A stretch of 17,406 nucleotides of DNA from DASQPE01 sp964519805 (GTDB taxonomy: Bacteria > Gemmatimonadota > Gemmatimonadetes > Gemmatimonadales > GWC2-71-9). Positions within the stretch are counted from its first letter, which is position 1, and each line of letters opens with the position of its first letter. Shown piece by piece: positions 6,915-13,627 of this stretch. The stretch lies in NCBI GenBank assembly GCA_964519805.1, contig CAZFKN010000068.1, positions 1-17,406 of the forward strand, read 5' to 3'. The translations under genes were made by a program, and so were the position numbers. The notes beneath the pieces are model-generated. The model did not search any database, was not told the origin of the DNA, and saw only the letters and a program-made list of their open reading frames with translations.

Positions 6915-8038
6915 CCCGACAACACTTGCTCCAGAAGCAGCCACCGATTCATGCCGGCGAACTTCTGGTGCATCTTGGTGGTCGGCGCCGTCGCCATTTC
7001 GTCTTCCTCGTTCTGAAGGTCGGCCAGGGCGTCGATGCCGGAGTGAAGGAACTTCCGCAGGCCCTTCTCCATGGCCATGCCGGCCGTGCGGAAGTTGAAG
7101 AGCGTCGAGAACTGGAGCGTGAAGCCGAGGTCGGCGAGCTGTTGGTTGGTGATCAGCTTGTTGGCCTTCTTGGCCCGCCCGAAGTACAGGGAGGGCGAGA
7201 GGTTGAAGCCGAGCATCTGGTTCGGGTAATACTTCCGGACGCCCTCGCTGAACTCCCGCGGCTGATCCAGCTCAGTGTTGTTGAATTCCGGCCAGATCAC
7301 GTCGACGCCCAGCTCGGCTGCCTCCCACGCGTCCTCGATCGCCATCTTGACGCCGCCCGACGACTGGCCGGGCAAGGCGCCGTCGATCGAGTCGGTGCGG
7401 GCGATGATCACCACATTGACGCCGGTGGCCTGCGCCGCCGCTTTGATGGCCTTGAGCTTGGCCAGCCAGTCCTTCCGCGGTACCAGCACCTTGTCCCGTT
7501 TGGCCTTACCGACGTTGACGATGTGACCGCAGGTGCGGTTGGTGGGGTCCTGGTTCTCCAGGTGCACGCCGGCCGCCCCGACCCGGATCAGCTCGGTCGC
7601 GAGGGTAAAGGTCTGCGTCGGGCCGCCGAAACCGGCCTCCATGTCCACAAAGGCCGGCGGGGCATCGAGCAGCTCCCGTCCCTCGGTGTCGTACCAATGG
7701 GTGTTCCGCGCCCCCTCGATGCCCTTCCGGATCTCGAGGACCAGCTCGGCCATCTGGTGCGAGTGGTAGATACCGATGTCGGGGTACATGCTCTTGGTGG
7801 CGGCGAGTTGCCAGCCGCTTCCGTAGAGCGACTTGAAACCGACGCGGGTCATGATGGCCGCACTGAAGGCGTCGTACGCCCCCGCGGTGTGTAGATATGA
7901 CCCCTTGGCCTTGGCTTCGTGCAGGAGCCGCCGCAGCTTGGGGGCCGGTTCCTCGCGCTCGGGTGGCGCGAACAGCTTGGCGAGCGCCTCGGCGGGGTAA
8001 GTGGCGTTGGGGGACACCGGGGCGGCGGTGGTGGCCAT
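6905..8038 (-). CDS. aceA: Isocitrate lyase / PEP mutase family protein, probable isocitrate lyase (atypical loop)
   Basis: This 377-residue protein resembles isocitrate lyase, which cleaves isocitrate to glyoxylate and succinate in the glyoxylate shunt. Recognisable blocks in order are GWQ...SMYPD (75-87), DMEAGFGG (132-139), GVHLENQ (157-163), TCGH (169-172), KVLVP (183-187), ARTD (213-216), GFNLSPS (277-283) and LQFSTL (308-313). The usual lyase signature KKCGH reads R-T-C-G-H (168-172), and the preceding E-D-Q reads E-N-Q. The protein is shorter than the roughly 430-residue bacterial AceA. A 2-methylisocitrate lyase or another family member is possible, but the GWQ/SMYPD and NLSPS blocks favour isocitrate lyase. 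The start is ATG at 8038 with TCTCC (8046-8050, GGAGA on the coding strand) seven bases upstream; an in-frame extension to 8107 lacks support. No malate synthase is in the window. Confidence 0.8.
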   Translation of the reverse strand: MATTAAPVSPNATYPAEALAKLFAPPEREEPAPKLRRLLHEAKAKGSYLHTAGAYDAFSAAIMTRVGFKSLYGSGWQLAATKSMYPDIGIYHSHQMAELVLEIRKGIEGARNTHWYDTEGRELLDAPPAFVDMEAGFGGPTQTFTLATELIRVGAAGVHLENQDPTNRTCGHIVNVGKAKRDKVLVPRKDWLAKLKAIKAAAQATGVNVVIIARTDSIDGALPGQSSGGVKMAIEDAWEAAELGVDVIWPEFNNTELDQPREFSEGVRKYYPNQMLGFNLSPSLYFGRAKKANKLITNQQLADLGFTLQFSTLFNFRTAGMAMEKGLRKFLHSGIDALADLQNEEDEMATAPTTKMHQKFAGMNRWLLLEQVLSGRE

Positions 8039-8045
8039 TGCGAGG

Positions 8046-8050
8046 TCTCC
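8046..8050 (-). promoter_or_regulatory. Ribosome binding site of the isocitrate lyase gene
   Basis: GGAGA on the minus strand lies seven bases before the ATG at 8038. It decides for this start over the upstream in-frame ATG at 8107. Confidence 0.7.
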
Positions 8051-8081
8051 GCTGAATTCGGAACAGACAATAAACCGTCGC

Positions 8082-8105
8082 GAGCGCGCCGGCGAAAGCG
8101 CGCTC
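8082..8105 (-). other. Perfect 8-bp GC-rich inverted repeat in the isocitrate lyase leader
   Basis: GAGCGCGC (8082-8089) and GCGCGCTC (8098-8105) are exact inverted copies separated by eight bases. On the minus strand this hairpin lies between the palindromic operator and the ribosome binding site. It could be a leader-RNA structure or a second protein-binding site; nothing more can be said from sequence. Confidence 0.5.
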
Positions 8106-8110
8106 ACGTC

Positions 8111-8128
8111 TTGTGAATATTTTCACAA
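8111..8128. promoter_or_regulatory. Operator palindrome TTGTGAA-N4-TTCACAA (Rex-like, also CRP-like)
   Basis: The site TTGTGAATATTTTCACAA is a perfect 7-4-7 inverted repeat in an AT-rich patch 72 bases upstream of the isocitrate lyase start. It equals the known consensus of the NADH-sensing repressor Rex. It also contains TGTGA-N6-TCACA, the core recognised by CRP/FNR-type regulators such as CRP and GlxR. It is well placed to control the minus-strand gene; the plus-strand operon begins more than 360 bases away. Which regulator binds is not decided by the sequence alone. Confidence 0.75.
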
Positions 8129-8491
8129 TTTAGCGAATGCGGATTTCCGACGCCAGCCCGCCGAACAATCGCTCGCCCAGCCCGCACTGGTATCGCTCTT
8201 GCCCGGCGATTTGGTCTCGTCGGCTTGTCCCACGTCGCGTCCGCTCCGTTGAGAACCCTCCGCGATGGGTCATGCTCTTGCTCAGCAGGAAGTTAGCAGT
8301 GTACTATACGCAGCGGTTTGCATTGAAACATGACAGTCCGTCGAAAGAAGTTGCAGTGGGGCTCGCGTCTCTCCGCAGTGACAATCGGCGGCTCGGTGGC
8401 GTCCGAGCAGAGGGGATTAATGACGAAGGACTGGATGCGTCCTGCTGCCCAATCCTGCTGTGCACCCCCTGACCTGAACCAGTGAGTCGCC
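8129..8491. other. Intergenic region, lower GC, no convincing gene
   Basis: This stretch separates the divergent isocitrate lyase gene and the polysaccharide operon. It is visibly less GC-rich than its surroundings, especially 8280-8430. A 111-codon frame exists at 8137-8472, but it has no recognisable motif, no ribosome binding site and unusual composition, so I do not call it. It probably holds the promoter and leader of the plus-strand operon, and might include gene remnants. Confidence 0.5.
8278..8307 (+). promoter_or_regulatory. Possible sigma70-type promoter for the polysaccharide operon
   Basis: TTGCTC (8278-8283) and TACTAT (8302-8307) are spaced by 18 bases in the AT-richest part of the gap upstream of the phosphatase gene. 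Both hexamers match the consensus only partly, so this is a candidate only. It would give a leader of about 175 bases. Confidence 0.3.
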
Positions 8492-9130
8492 GTGAGCTCA
8501 CGCCCGATCTTCATCGCGCGTCACGGTGAGACCCAGTCCAATCTCACCAATCTGTACGCCGGCCGCAGCGCGGAGCCTCTGACGCGCGCGGGCCGGGCTC
8601 AGGTCACTCATCTCGCCGGAGGACTCACCGGCACGGGCATTGGCCAGATCTGGAGCAGCTCCATCGGACGCGCGATCGAGTCGGCCCGTCTGCTCGGTGA
8701 GCGGCTGCGGATTCCGGTGCGGATCGACGGCCGCCTCGACGAAATGCAGCTGGGGCCGTGGGAGGGCCGCACCGAGGAAGAGGTCGCGCGTGACTTTCCG
8801 GACTCCTATGCGCTCTGGCTTTCCCAGCCCGACGAAGTGCGGATCGAGGGGCGCGAGACGCTGGGACAGGTCGCGACCCGGGTGATGGCGGTGGTGGCGG
8901 ATGCGGAGGCGGAGGCGACGCGGGAGCCGGTGCTGCTGATGACGCACGTCGCCCCGATGCGGGTGGCGGTGTTGTCGGTCCTGCGGTATCCGCTCGCGGC
9001 CTATAAGCGGCTCGTCGTGCCGAATGCCGCTTGCGTCCGCCTGGATCGCTCGAGCGAACAGGCGACGTGGACCCTCGACGGAACCTCTCTCAGGCTGGAT
9101 ATAGAGCGGGCGGGCTCCGTCGCGGCGTGA
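8492..9130 (+). CDS. Histidine phosphatase family protein, candidate heptose-bisphosphate phosphatase
   Basis: This 212-residue protein belongs to the histidine phosphatase (phosphoglycerate mutase-like) superfamily. The phospho-acceptor motif RHGE is at 10-13, a second Arg at 60 (SSSIGRA), the acid-base Glu at 84 (LDEMQLGPWEG) and the second catalytic His at 152 (MTHVAP). Sequence alone allows a role as alpha-ribazole phosphatase, sugar phosphatase or mutase. Context suggests more: its stop overlaps the start of an HddC-like nucleotidyltransferase, followed by an HddA-like kinase and later a GmhA-like isomerase. The heptose pathway needs a phosphatase to remove the 7-phosphate from heptose 1,7-bisphosphate. 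The usual HAD enzyme GmhB is absent here, so this protein may fill that step. The start is GTG 8492, inside a 12-base palindrome. Confidence 0.87.
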   Translation: MSSRPIFIARHGETQSNLTNLYAGRSAEPLTRAGRAQVTHLAGGLTGTGIGQIWSSSIGRAIESARLLGERLRIPVRIDGRLDEMQLGPWEGRTEEEVARDFPDSYALWLSQPDEVRIEGRETLGQVATRVMAVVADAEAEATREPVLLMTHVAPMRVAVLSVLRYPLAAYKRLVVPNAACVRLDRSSEQATWTLDGTSLRLDIERAGSVAA

Positions 9131-9870
9131 AAGGTCTCGTTCTGGCGGCCGGGGAAGGGACCCGGCTGCGCCCGCTCACCGCGGACCGTCCCAAGCCGAT
9201 GGTGTCCGTGGCGGGTGTTCCCATGATCGCCTACGCCCTCGAGTGGATGCGGACCAACGGCGTCACCGAGGTGGCGGTCAACACGCACTACCGGCCCGAG
9301 CCGCTGGTCGCATTCGTCGGCGACGGCGCGCCCTTCGGTCTTTCGGTCCGCTATTCGCATGAGCCGGTGCTGCTCGGATCCTCGGGCGCGCTGGCACCGC
9401 TTCAGACCTTCTTCCGCGGCGAAGAGTTTTTCGTCGTGCTGTACGGGGACGTGCTGACCAATCAGCCGCTCGGGCCGGTGATCGACGCGCACCGACGGGC
9501 CAAGGCCGACGCCACGCTCGTGCTCACCGAGGTGGACGACCCACGGCGCGCCGGTATGGTCGAGTTGAACGACGAAGCCCGTATCCAGCGTCTGGTCGAG
9601 AAGCCGCGCGACTGGCCCGCCGGTGCGCGCTGGGCCAACGGCGGGATCTACCTTGTCGGCCCGCGCATCTGGGACTTCGCTCCTACCTCCGGCTACCACG
9701 ATTTCGGATTCGACCTGCTCCCCGCCATGTTGGCGGCCGGGAGCCGCCTCCAGGGCTTCCGCTCCCACGCGGTGCTGGTCGACATCGGGTCGCACGAGCG
9801 CCTTGCGCACGCGGCCGACCTCGTCGCGCGCGGCCAACTGCCCCGGCCACAGGCGGTGCTGCCGTGCTGA
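9127..9870 (+). CDS. hddC: Sugar-1-phosphate nucleotidyltransferase, HddC-like
   Basis: This 247-residue NTP-transferase (GT-A fold) begins MKGLVLAAGEGTRLRPLTADRPKPM, the nucleotide-binding signature of sugar-1-phosphate guanylyl- and other nucleotidyltransferases. The metal-binding Asp is in LYGDVLTN (residue 108). The compact length with no C-terminal hexapeptide-repeat domain fits HddC (D-glycero-alpha-D-manno-heptose 1-phosphate guanylyltransferase) and the related short mannose-1-phosphate guanylyltransferases. Linkage to an HddA-like kinase favours HddC, giving a GDP-activated heptose. The nucleotide used cannot be proved from sequence. The GTG start at 9127 overlaps the phosphatase stop by four bases; the open frame runs further upstream but only as a shadow of that gene. 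The 3' end overlaps the kinase start by seven bases. Confidence 0.8.
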   Translation: MKGLVLAAGEGTRLRPLTADRPKPMVSVAGVPMIAYALEWMRTNGVTEVAVNTHYRPEPLVAFVGDGAPFGLSVRYSHEPVLLGSSGALAPLQTFFRGEEFFVVLYGDVLTNQPLGPVIDAHRRAKADATLVLTEVDDPRRAGMVELNDEARIQRLVEKPRDWPAGARWANGGIYLVGPRIWDFAPTSGYHDFGFDLLPAMLAAGSRLQGFRSHAVLVDIGSHERLAHAADLVARGQLPRPQAVLPC

Positions 9871-10931
9871 TCGCCCGCGCGCCACTGCGGATCTCGTTCG
9901 CCGGCGGGGGGACCGACCTCGAGGCCTACTACCACCGCTACGGGGGCCTGGTCGTGAGCGCCACGATCAACCGGTACTTCTACGTGGTCGCGACCCGCAC
10001 GATCGACGACGCGGTCCAGATTACCTCCTCCGACTTCCGGATCTTCGAGCGCCAGGCGCCCGGGATCACACTCTCGTTCGACGGCGAGCTGGGGTACCTC
10101 AAGTCCATTCTCCACGAATTCGGTGTGACCCGGGGCCTGGCGGTGTTCACCGCGAGCGAGATCCCGCCCGGCACCGGGCTGGGAAGCTCGAGCACCGTGG
10201 CCGTCGCACTCATCAAGGCCCTGGCGACGCTCTGCCAGCGGCGGGCGACCAAGCAGGAGGTGGCCGAGCTGGCGTCGTACATCGAGATCGGAAAGCTGGG
10301 GCGCCCGATCGGGCTGCAGGACCAGTTCGCCGCCTCGTTTGGCGGGCTCAACGCGATCGAGTTCACCGGTGAGCGCACGACGGTCCAACCGCTCATGCTC
10401 CCGCTGGCCGTGCGGGACCAGCTGGAGCGGAGCCTGCTGCTCTTTTACACTGGTGCATCCCGGAACGCCGCGACGATCTTGCGGGAGCAGCAGACGTCCT
10501 CTCAGGAGCGCGACGCGACGGTCATCGAGAGCCTGCACGGCATCCGGCGGGACGCCGAGATCGCCCGGGGGGCCTTGCTCGCGGGGGATGTCCGCCGGAT
10601 TGGGCAGGTGCTCCACGAATCGTGGCAGCGGAAGAAGCGGTTGGCCCGCGGAATCAGCAACGAGAGGATCGACCGCCTATATCAATTGGCGCTCGAGCAC
10701 GGCGCAACGGGGGGCAAAATCGCCGGCGCCGGAGGTGGCGGCTTCCTGCTCCTCTTCTGCGAGTCCGACCATCAGCCGGCCGTGACGCGAGTGCTCGAAG
10801 CAGAGGGGCTGGCCCGGATGACCTTCCATTTCGATGACGGGGGCGCGCAGGTCCTGGTGAATTCGATGCCGGAGATTCCTGGTCTTCACTACCCGGAGGG
10901 ACGATGGGCGTCTGGCGCCGTCTCCGCGTAG
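9864..10931 (+). CDS. hddA: GHMP sugar kinase, HddA-like heptose-7-phosphate kinase
   Basis: This 355-residue GHMP-superfamily kinase opens with MLIARAPLRISFAGGGTDLEAYYHRYGG, the hallmark of HddA-type D-glycero-D-manno-heptose 7-phosphate kinases and related sugar kinases. The phosphate-binding motif 2, PPGTGLGSSS, is at 101-110. Motif 3, GGKIAGAGGGGFLLLF, is near the C-terminus. The expected reaction is ATP-dependent 1-phosphorylation of heptose 7-phosphate to the 1,7-bisphosphate. The related fucose/galactose-type kinases are alternatives, but GmhA, phosphatase and HddC homologues nearby support the heptose assignment. The GTG start at 9864 lies within the end of hddC. The 3' end overlaps the following glycosylphosphotransferase by 28 bases, which has its own good ribosome binding site. 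Confidence 0.82.
   Translation: MLIARAPLRISFAGGGTDLEAYYHRYGGLVVSATINRYFYVVATRTIDDAVQITSSDFRIFERQAPGITLSFDGELGYLKSILHEFGVTRGLAVFTASEIPPGTGLGSSSTVAVALIKALATLCQRRATKQEVAELASYIEIGKLGRPIGLQDQFAASFGGLNAIEFTGERTTVQPLMLPLAVRDQLERSLLLFYTGASRNAATILREQQTSSQERDATVIESLHGIRRDAEIARGALLAGDVRRIGQVLHESWQRKKRLARGISNERIDRLYQLALEHGATGGKIAGAGGGGFLLLFCESDHQPAVTRVLEAEGLARMTFHFDDGGAQVLVNSMPEIPGLHYPEGRWASGAVSA
10895..10900 (+). promoter_or_regulatory. Ribosome binding site within the end of hddA
   Basis: GGAGGG lies three bases before ATG 10904. It is one of the few strong Shine-Dalgarno sequences in the cluster and fixes the start of the glycosylphosphotransferase gene despite the 28-base overlap. Confidence 0.65.
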
Positions 10932-12346
10932 GGGTCATGGCCACGGACGCCGCCGCAATGCTGGCGGCGTACGGCGTGGCGACGATCACGTACTTGCGCA
11001 TCCTGGAGGGCCAGTCCGGCGGCCGGCTCTGGCCGTTGTACCCGTCCCTCGCGCTGGCGGTTGCGCTGGTCACGGTGGTGCTGGCCTGGGGCCAGGGGCT
11101 CTACCGCCGCTGGGCATTGCTCGGCAGCTACCCCTTGTATCCCCGTCTTGCCGGTATCGCGACGTACGGCGTGCTCGGCGTGATCATGCTCAGCTATTTC
11201 CTCGGTGGCCCGCCCTTCGTGTCGCGCTCCTGGCTCGGGCTTGCCTGGATCGGCAGCGTGGTCGGGCTCACGGGCGGCCGGCTCATGTGGCGACGGTACA
11301 TCCGGGCGCGGCACGCCGAGGGGCGGCTGCTCCGGCGGGTGCTCATCGCCGGGGCCAATCAGCATGGCATCGCGGTCGCGCGGCAACTGCAGGACCATCG
11401 GCACGGGACCGAAGTGGTAGGGTTCCTGGATGACTATCAGCGTCCAGGCACGCTGATCATGCCGGGGCTGGCCGTGGTCGGACACCCGTTCCATGCGGGT
11501 GACTGCGCGGATGAGCTGGGCGTCGAGCAGATCGTCATCATCGGCGGCGCGCTCAGTTGGGAGAGCCAGCGGCACCTGGCCGAGCTGGTGACGCGCCCCG
11601 ACCGGAAAGTGGAGGCGTGGGTGTCGCCCACGTTCTACGATCTGCTGACCACGTCCACCGAGATGACGCACGTCGGGCACGTGCCCCTGCTCTTCCTGCA
11701 CCCCACCCGGCTCCGGGGCTGGGGCGCGGGCATGAAGGGGCTGGTGGACTGGACGCTGGCCCTCGGTCTCGTGGTGCTGCTCACGCCGGCCTGGGTCTTC
11801 TGGCGGCTCAAGGCGCGGCGCCTGGGGGTGAAGCCGATCGTGCGTGAGCGGGTGCTCGGTGCGAGCGGGGCCTTTGAGCTGATGGGCCTCGATAGGACGG
11901 TGGTCGAGTCGCCGGTGTTGGCGCGGCTCCCCGCGCTGATGAACGTCCTCCGCCGGGAAATGAGCCTGGTGGGCCCGCGCCCGATCCAGCCGCGCGAGCT
12001 GCGCTCCCACGAGCGCTGGTGGACCAGTCTGGCGACCATGCGCCCCGGACTGACGGGTCTCTGGCGGCTCAACACCGGGGACCTCACGGTCGAGGAGCGG
12101 GTCGCGCTGGACCTCTACTACATCCGGAACTACTCCCTGAGCCTCGACCTGCAACTGCTCTACCTCACGCTCAAGGGCCTCACGCGCATCCGGCGCTCGT
12201 CCAAGGCCCTCGCGCGGTGGCATCCCGAAGAGGAGCTGGCACCGCCAACCGTGACGCCAATCCCCGTCCTCGCTCCGGTTTCCGATCCTCGCGTTCCAGC
12301 GGTGGTCGCCGCGGGCCCCGCGGCCGAGCTCGGTCGCGCGCCGTGA
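10904..12346 (+). CDS. Polyprenyl glycosylphosphotransferase-like membrane protein with degenerate catalytic domain
   Basis: This 480-residue protein has the layout of long WbaP/WcaJ-type enzymes that transfer a sugar-1-phosphate to undecaprenyl phosphate. It has about four N-terminal membrane segments (roughly 10-128), a Rossmann-like domain (RRVLIAGANQHG, 144-155; GFLDD, 173-177), another hydrophobic segment (280-300) and a C-terminal sugar-transferase domain. That domain keeps MNVLRREMSLVGPRP (346-360), RPGLTGLWRLN (380-390) and LDLYYIRNYSLSLDL. It lacks the block that normally precedes: there is no K-F/L-R-S/T-M motif, and the catalytic Asp-Glu of DELPQL is Ala340-Arg341 in VLARLPALMNVL. 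About 25 residues seem missing. It is probably not catalytic alone and may scaffold or regulate. An intact short homologue lies two genes downstream. The last 45 residues are Pro/Ala-rich. Confidence 0.82.
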   Translation: MGVWRRLRVGVMATDAAAMLAAYGVATITYLRILEGQSGGRLWPLYPSLALAVALVTVVLAWGQGLYRRWALLGSYPLYPRLAGIATYGVLGVIMLSYFLGGPPFVSRSWLGLAWIGSVVGLTGGRLMWRRYIRARHAEGRLLRRVLIAGANQHGIAVARQLQDHRHGTEVVGFLDDYQRPGTLIMPGLAVVGHPFHAGDCADELGVEQIVIIGGALSWESQRHLAELVTRPDRKVEAWVSPTFYDLLTTSTEMTHVGHVPLLFLHPTRLRGWGAGMKGLVDWTLALGLVVLLTPAWVFWRLKARRLGVKPIVRERVLGASGAFELMGLDRTVVESPVLARLPALMNVLRREMSLVGPRPIQPRELRSHERWWTSLATMRPGLTGLWRLNTGDLTVEERVALDLYYIRNYSLSLDLQLLYLTLKGLTRIRRSSKALARWHPEEELAPPTVTPIPVLAPVSDPRVPAVVAAGPAAELGRAP

Positions 12347-12930
12347 CGCCTTCCGCCGCCGCGGCCCAGGCCGCGCGCTGGTTGAAGGAAGCGGTCGGGG
12401 TTATCGGCGGGATCGACGCACCATCGGTGGCGGCGGCGGCGGACCTGTTGCTCGAGACCCGCCGTGCGGGCGGGACGATCTTCACCGCGGGCAACGGCGG
12501 CAGCGCCTCGACGGCCTCACACCTGGCGCTCGACCTTCAGAAGGCCGGTCGCGCGACCGGCGGGAAGGGCACGGCGGCGCTTTCGCTGGCCGACAGCATG
12601 GGGCTCGTGACCGCGTGGGGCAACGACACGGGGTTCGATCGGGTGTTCGCGGAGCAGCTCGAGGTGCTGGGGAAGCCGGGTGATGCGCTGGTCGTGATCT
12701 CGGTGAGCGGCAACTCCCCCAACCTTGTGGCCATGCTGGAAACCGCGGCCCGCCTCCGGATCCGGCGCATCGGGCTCCTCGGTCGCACCGGCGGCCATGC
12801 GCGGAGCCTGGTCGAGGTTCCCATCCTCGTGCCGAGCGACGACTACGGCTGGGTCGAATCGGCCCACGTCGTCGTCCATCACATCCTCACCTATGCCGTG
12901 CGTGACGCGGCGCGCGCCGGGGGCGGATGA
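12343..12930 (+). CDS. gmhA: SIS-domain sugar isomerase, GmhA-like sedoheptulose-7-phosphate isomerase
   Basis: This 195-residue cytosolic protein has a single SIS domain of the GmhA/DiaA family. Visible are GNGGSASTASHLALDL (50-65), VISVSGNSPN (118-127) and YGWVESAHVVVHHIL (168-182). GmhA converts sedoheptulose 7-phosphate to D-glycero-D-manno-heptose 7-phosphate, the first step of the heptose pathway whose later enzymes are encoded just upstream. Compared with E. coli GmhA from memory, a zinc-ligand Glu in the first motif appears as Asp64 and a Gln as Glu172, with His60 and His180 kept; an alignment is needed. DiaA, the DnaA-associated relative, is an alternative, but the cluster favours the isomerase. 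The GTG start at 12343 shares four bases with the preceding stop. The stop overlaps the next ATG (ATGA, 12927-12930). Confidence 0.82.
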   Translation: MTPSAAAAQAARWLKEAVGVIGGIDAPSVAAAADLLLETRRAGGTIFTAGNGGSASTASHLALDLQKAGRATGGKGTAALSLADSMGLVTAWGNDTGFDRVFAEQLEVLGKPGDALVVISVSGNSPNLVAMLETAARLRIRRIGLLGRTGGHARSLVEVPILVPSDDYGWVESAHVVVHHILTYAVRDAARAGGG

Positions 12931-13598
12931 CCCACCGCGCCTCCGCCCCAGTTGCGCCGGCGCGTAGGGAGGAGCGGGCGACGGCGCCACATCCAAGCAT
13001 CGGCCATCCGGGAAAGCGCGCCATGGACCTCGTGGGCGCCGGCCTCCTGCTCGCGCTGACGGCGCCGGTAATCGTGGTGGCCGCGGCGGCGGTGGCGCTC
13101 ACGTCCAGGGGACCTCTGCTCCACCGGCGGCGCGTCGTCGGCCGCGGGGGCGCGGAGTTCGATGCCCTGAAGCTGCGTACGATGGTCGCTGATGCTGACC
13201 GTATCCTCGCTGAGAGTCCCCAGCTCCGCGCCGCATTCGAGGTCAACTTCAAGTTGGAGCAGGACCCCAGGGTCACTCCCGTCGGCCGGTTCCTGCGCAA
13301 GTGGTCGATTGACGAGCTGCCGCAGCTCTGGAACGTGCTGCGGGGGGAGATGAGCCTGGTCGGGCCCCGGATGATCACCCGGGCCGAGCTGGGGAAGTAC
13401 GGTCCCCAGGCGGCCCGGCTCACCACGGTCCGGCCGGGCCTCTCAGGGCTCTGGCAGGTATCGGGACGGCAGGAGATCGACTACACTGATCGGGTCCGTC
13501 TGGACCTGGATTATATCGATCACTGGAGCCTGGGCCGTGACCTGGCGATCGCCCTCCGGACCCCCGCGGCCGTGCTGCGAGCGCGGGGCGCCCGCTGA
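12927..13598 (+). CDS. Short polyprenyl-phosphate sugar-1-phosphate transferase (intact catalytic domain)
   Basis: This 223-residue monotopic phosphoglycosyl transferase should start repeat-unit synthesis by linking a sugar-1-phosphate to undecaprenyl phosphate at the inner membrane. After a disordered N-terminus of about 30 residues comes one re-entrant hydrophobic segment (33-58). Then follow the family motifs: KLRTM at 82-86, DPRVTPVGRFLRKWSIDELPQLWNVLRGEMSLVGPR at 113-148 with the catalytic Asp129-Glu130, and VRPGLSGLWQVSGR at 168-181. It resembles PglC and the C-terminal domain of WbaP, without the N-terminal membrane and Rossmann domains. The long homologue at 10904 has those domains but lacks the Asp-Glu dyad, so the two could divide the work. 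The ATG overlaps the gmhA stop by four bases. Confidence 0.9.
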   Translation: MTHRASAPVAPARREERATAPHPSIGHPGKRAMDLVGAGLLLALTAPVIVVAAAAVALTSRGPLLHRRRVVGRGGAEFDALKLRTMVADADRILAESPQLRAAFEVNFKLEQDPRVTPVGRFLRKWSIDELPQLWNVLRGEMSLVGPRMITRAELGKYGPQAARLTTVRPGLSGLWQVSGRQEIDYTDRVRLDLDYIDHWSLGRDLAIALRTPAAVLRARGAR

Positions 13599-13627
13599 GG
13601 CCCGGACTCCCGAGCCGAAGGGGCACC

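Noticed and set aside
8038..8107. Upstream ATG giving isocitrate lyase 23 extra N-terminal residues
   Set aside because: The extension covers the leader hairpin and is unlike the family; the downstream ATG has a well-spaced GGAGA.
8137..8472. 111-codon plus-strand frame in the intergenic gap
   Set aside because: No ribosome binding site, no motif, composition unlike neighbouring genes, and it begins beside the operator palindrome.
10889..12223. Long minus-strand open frame opposite the glycosylphosphotransferase
   Set aside because: It is a frame shadow of GC-rich coding DNA: the plus strand has clear motifs and a ribosome binding site, while this product is low-complexity and rich in Arg, His and Pro.
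12019..12342. Open frame upstream of gmhA in the same frame
   Set aside because: It is a shadow of the glycosylphosphotransferase 3' end; the SIS protein starts naturally at GTG 12343.
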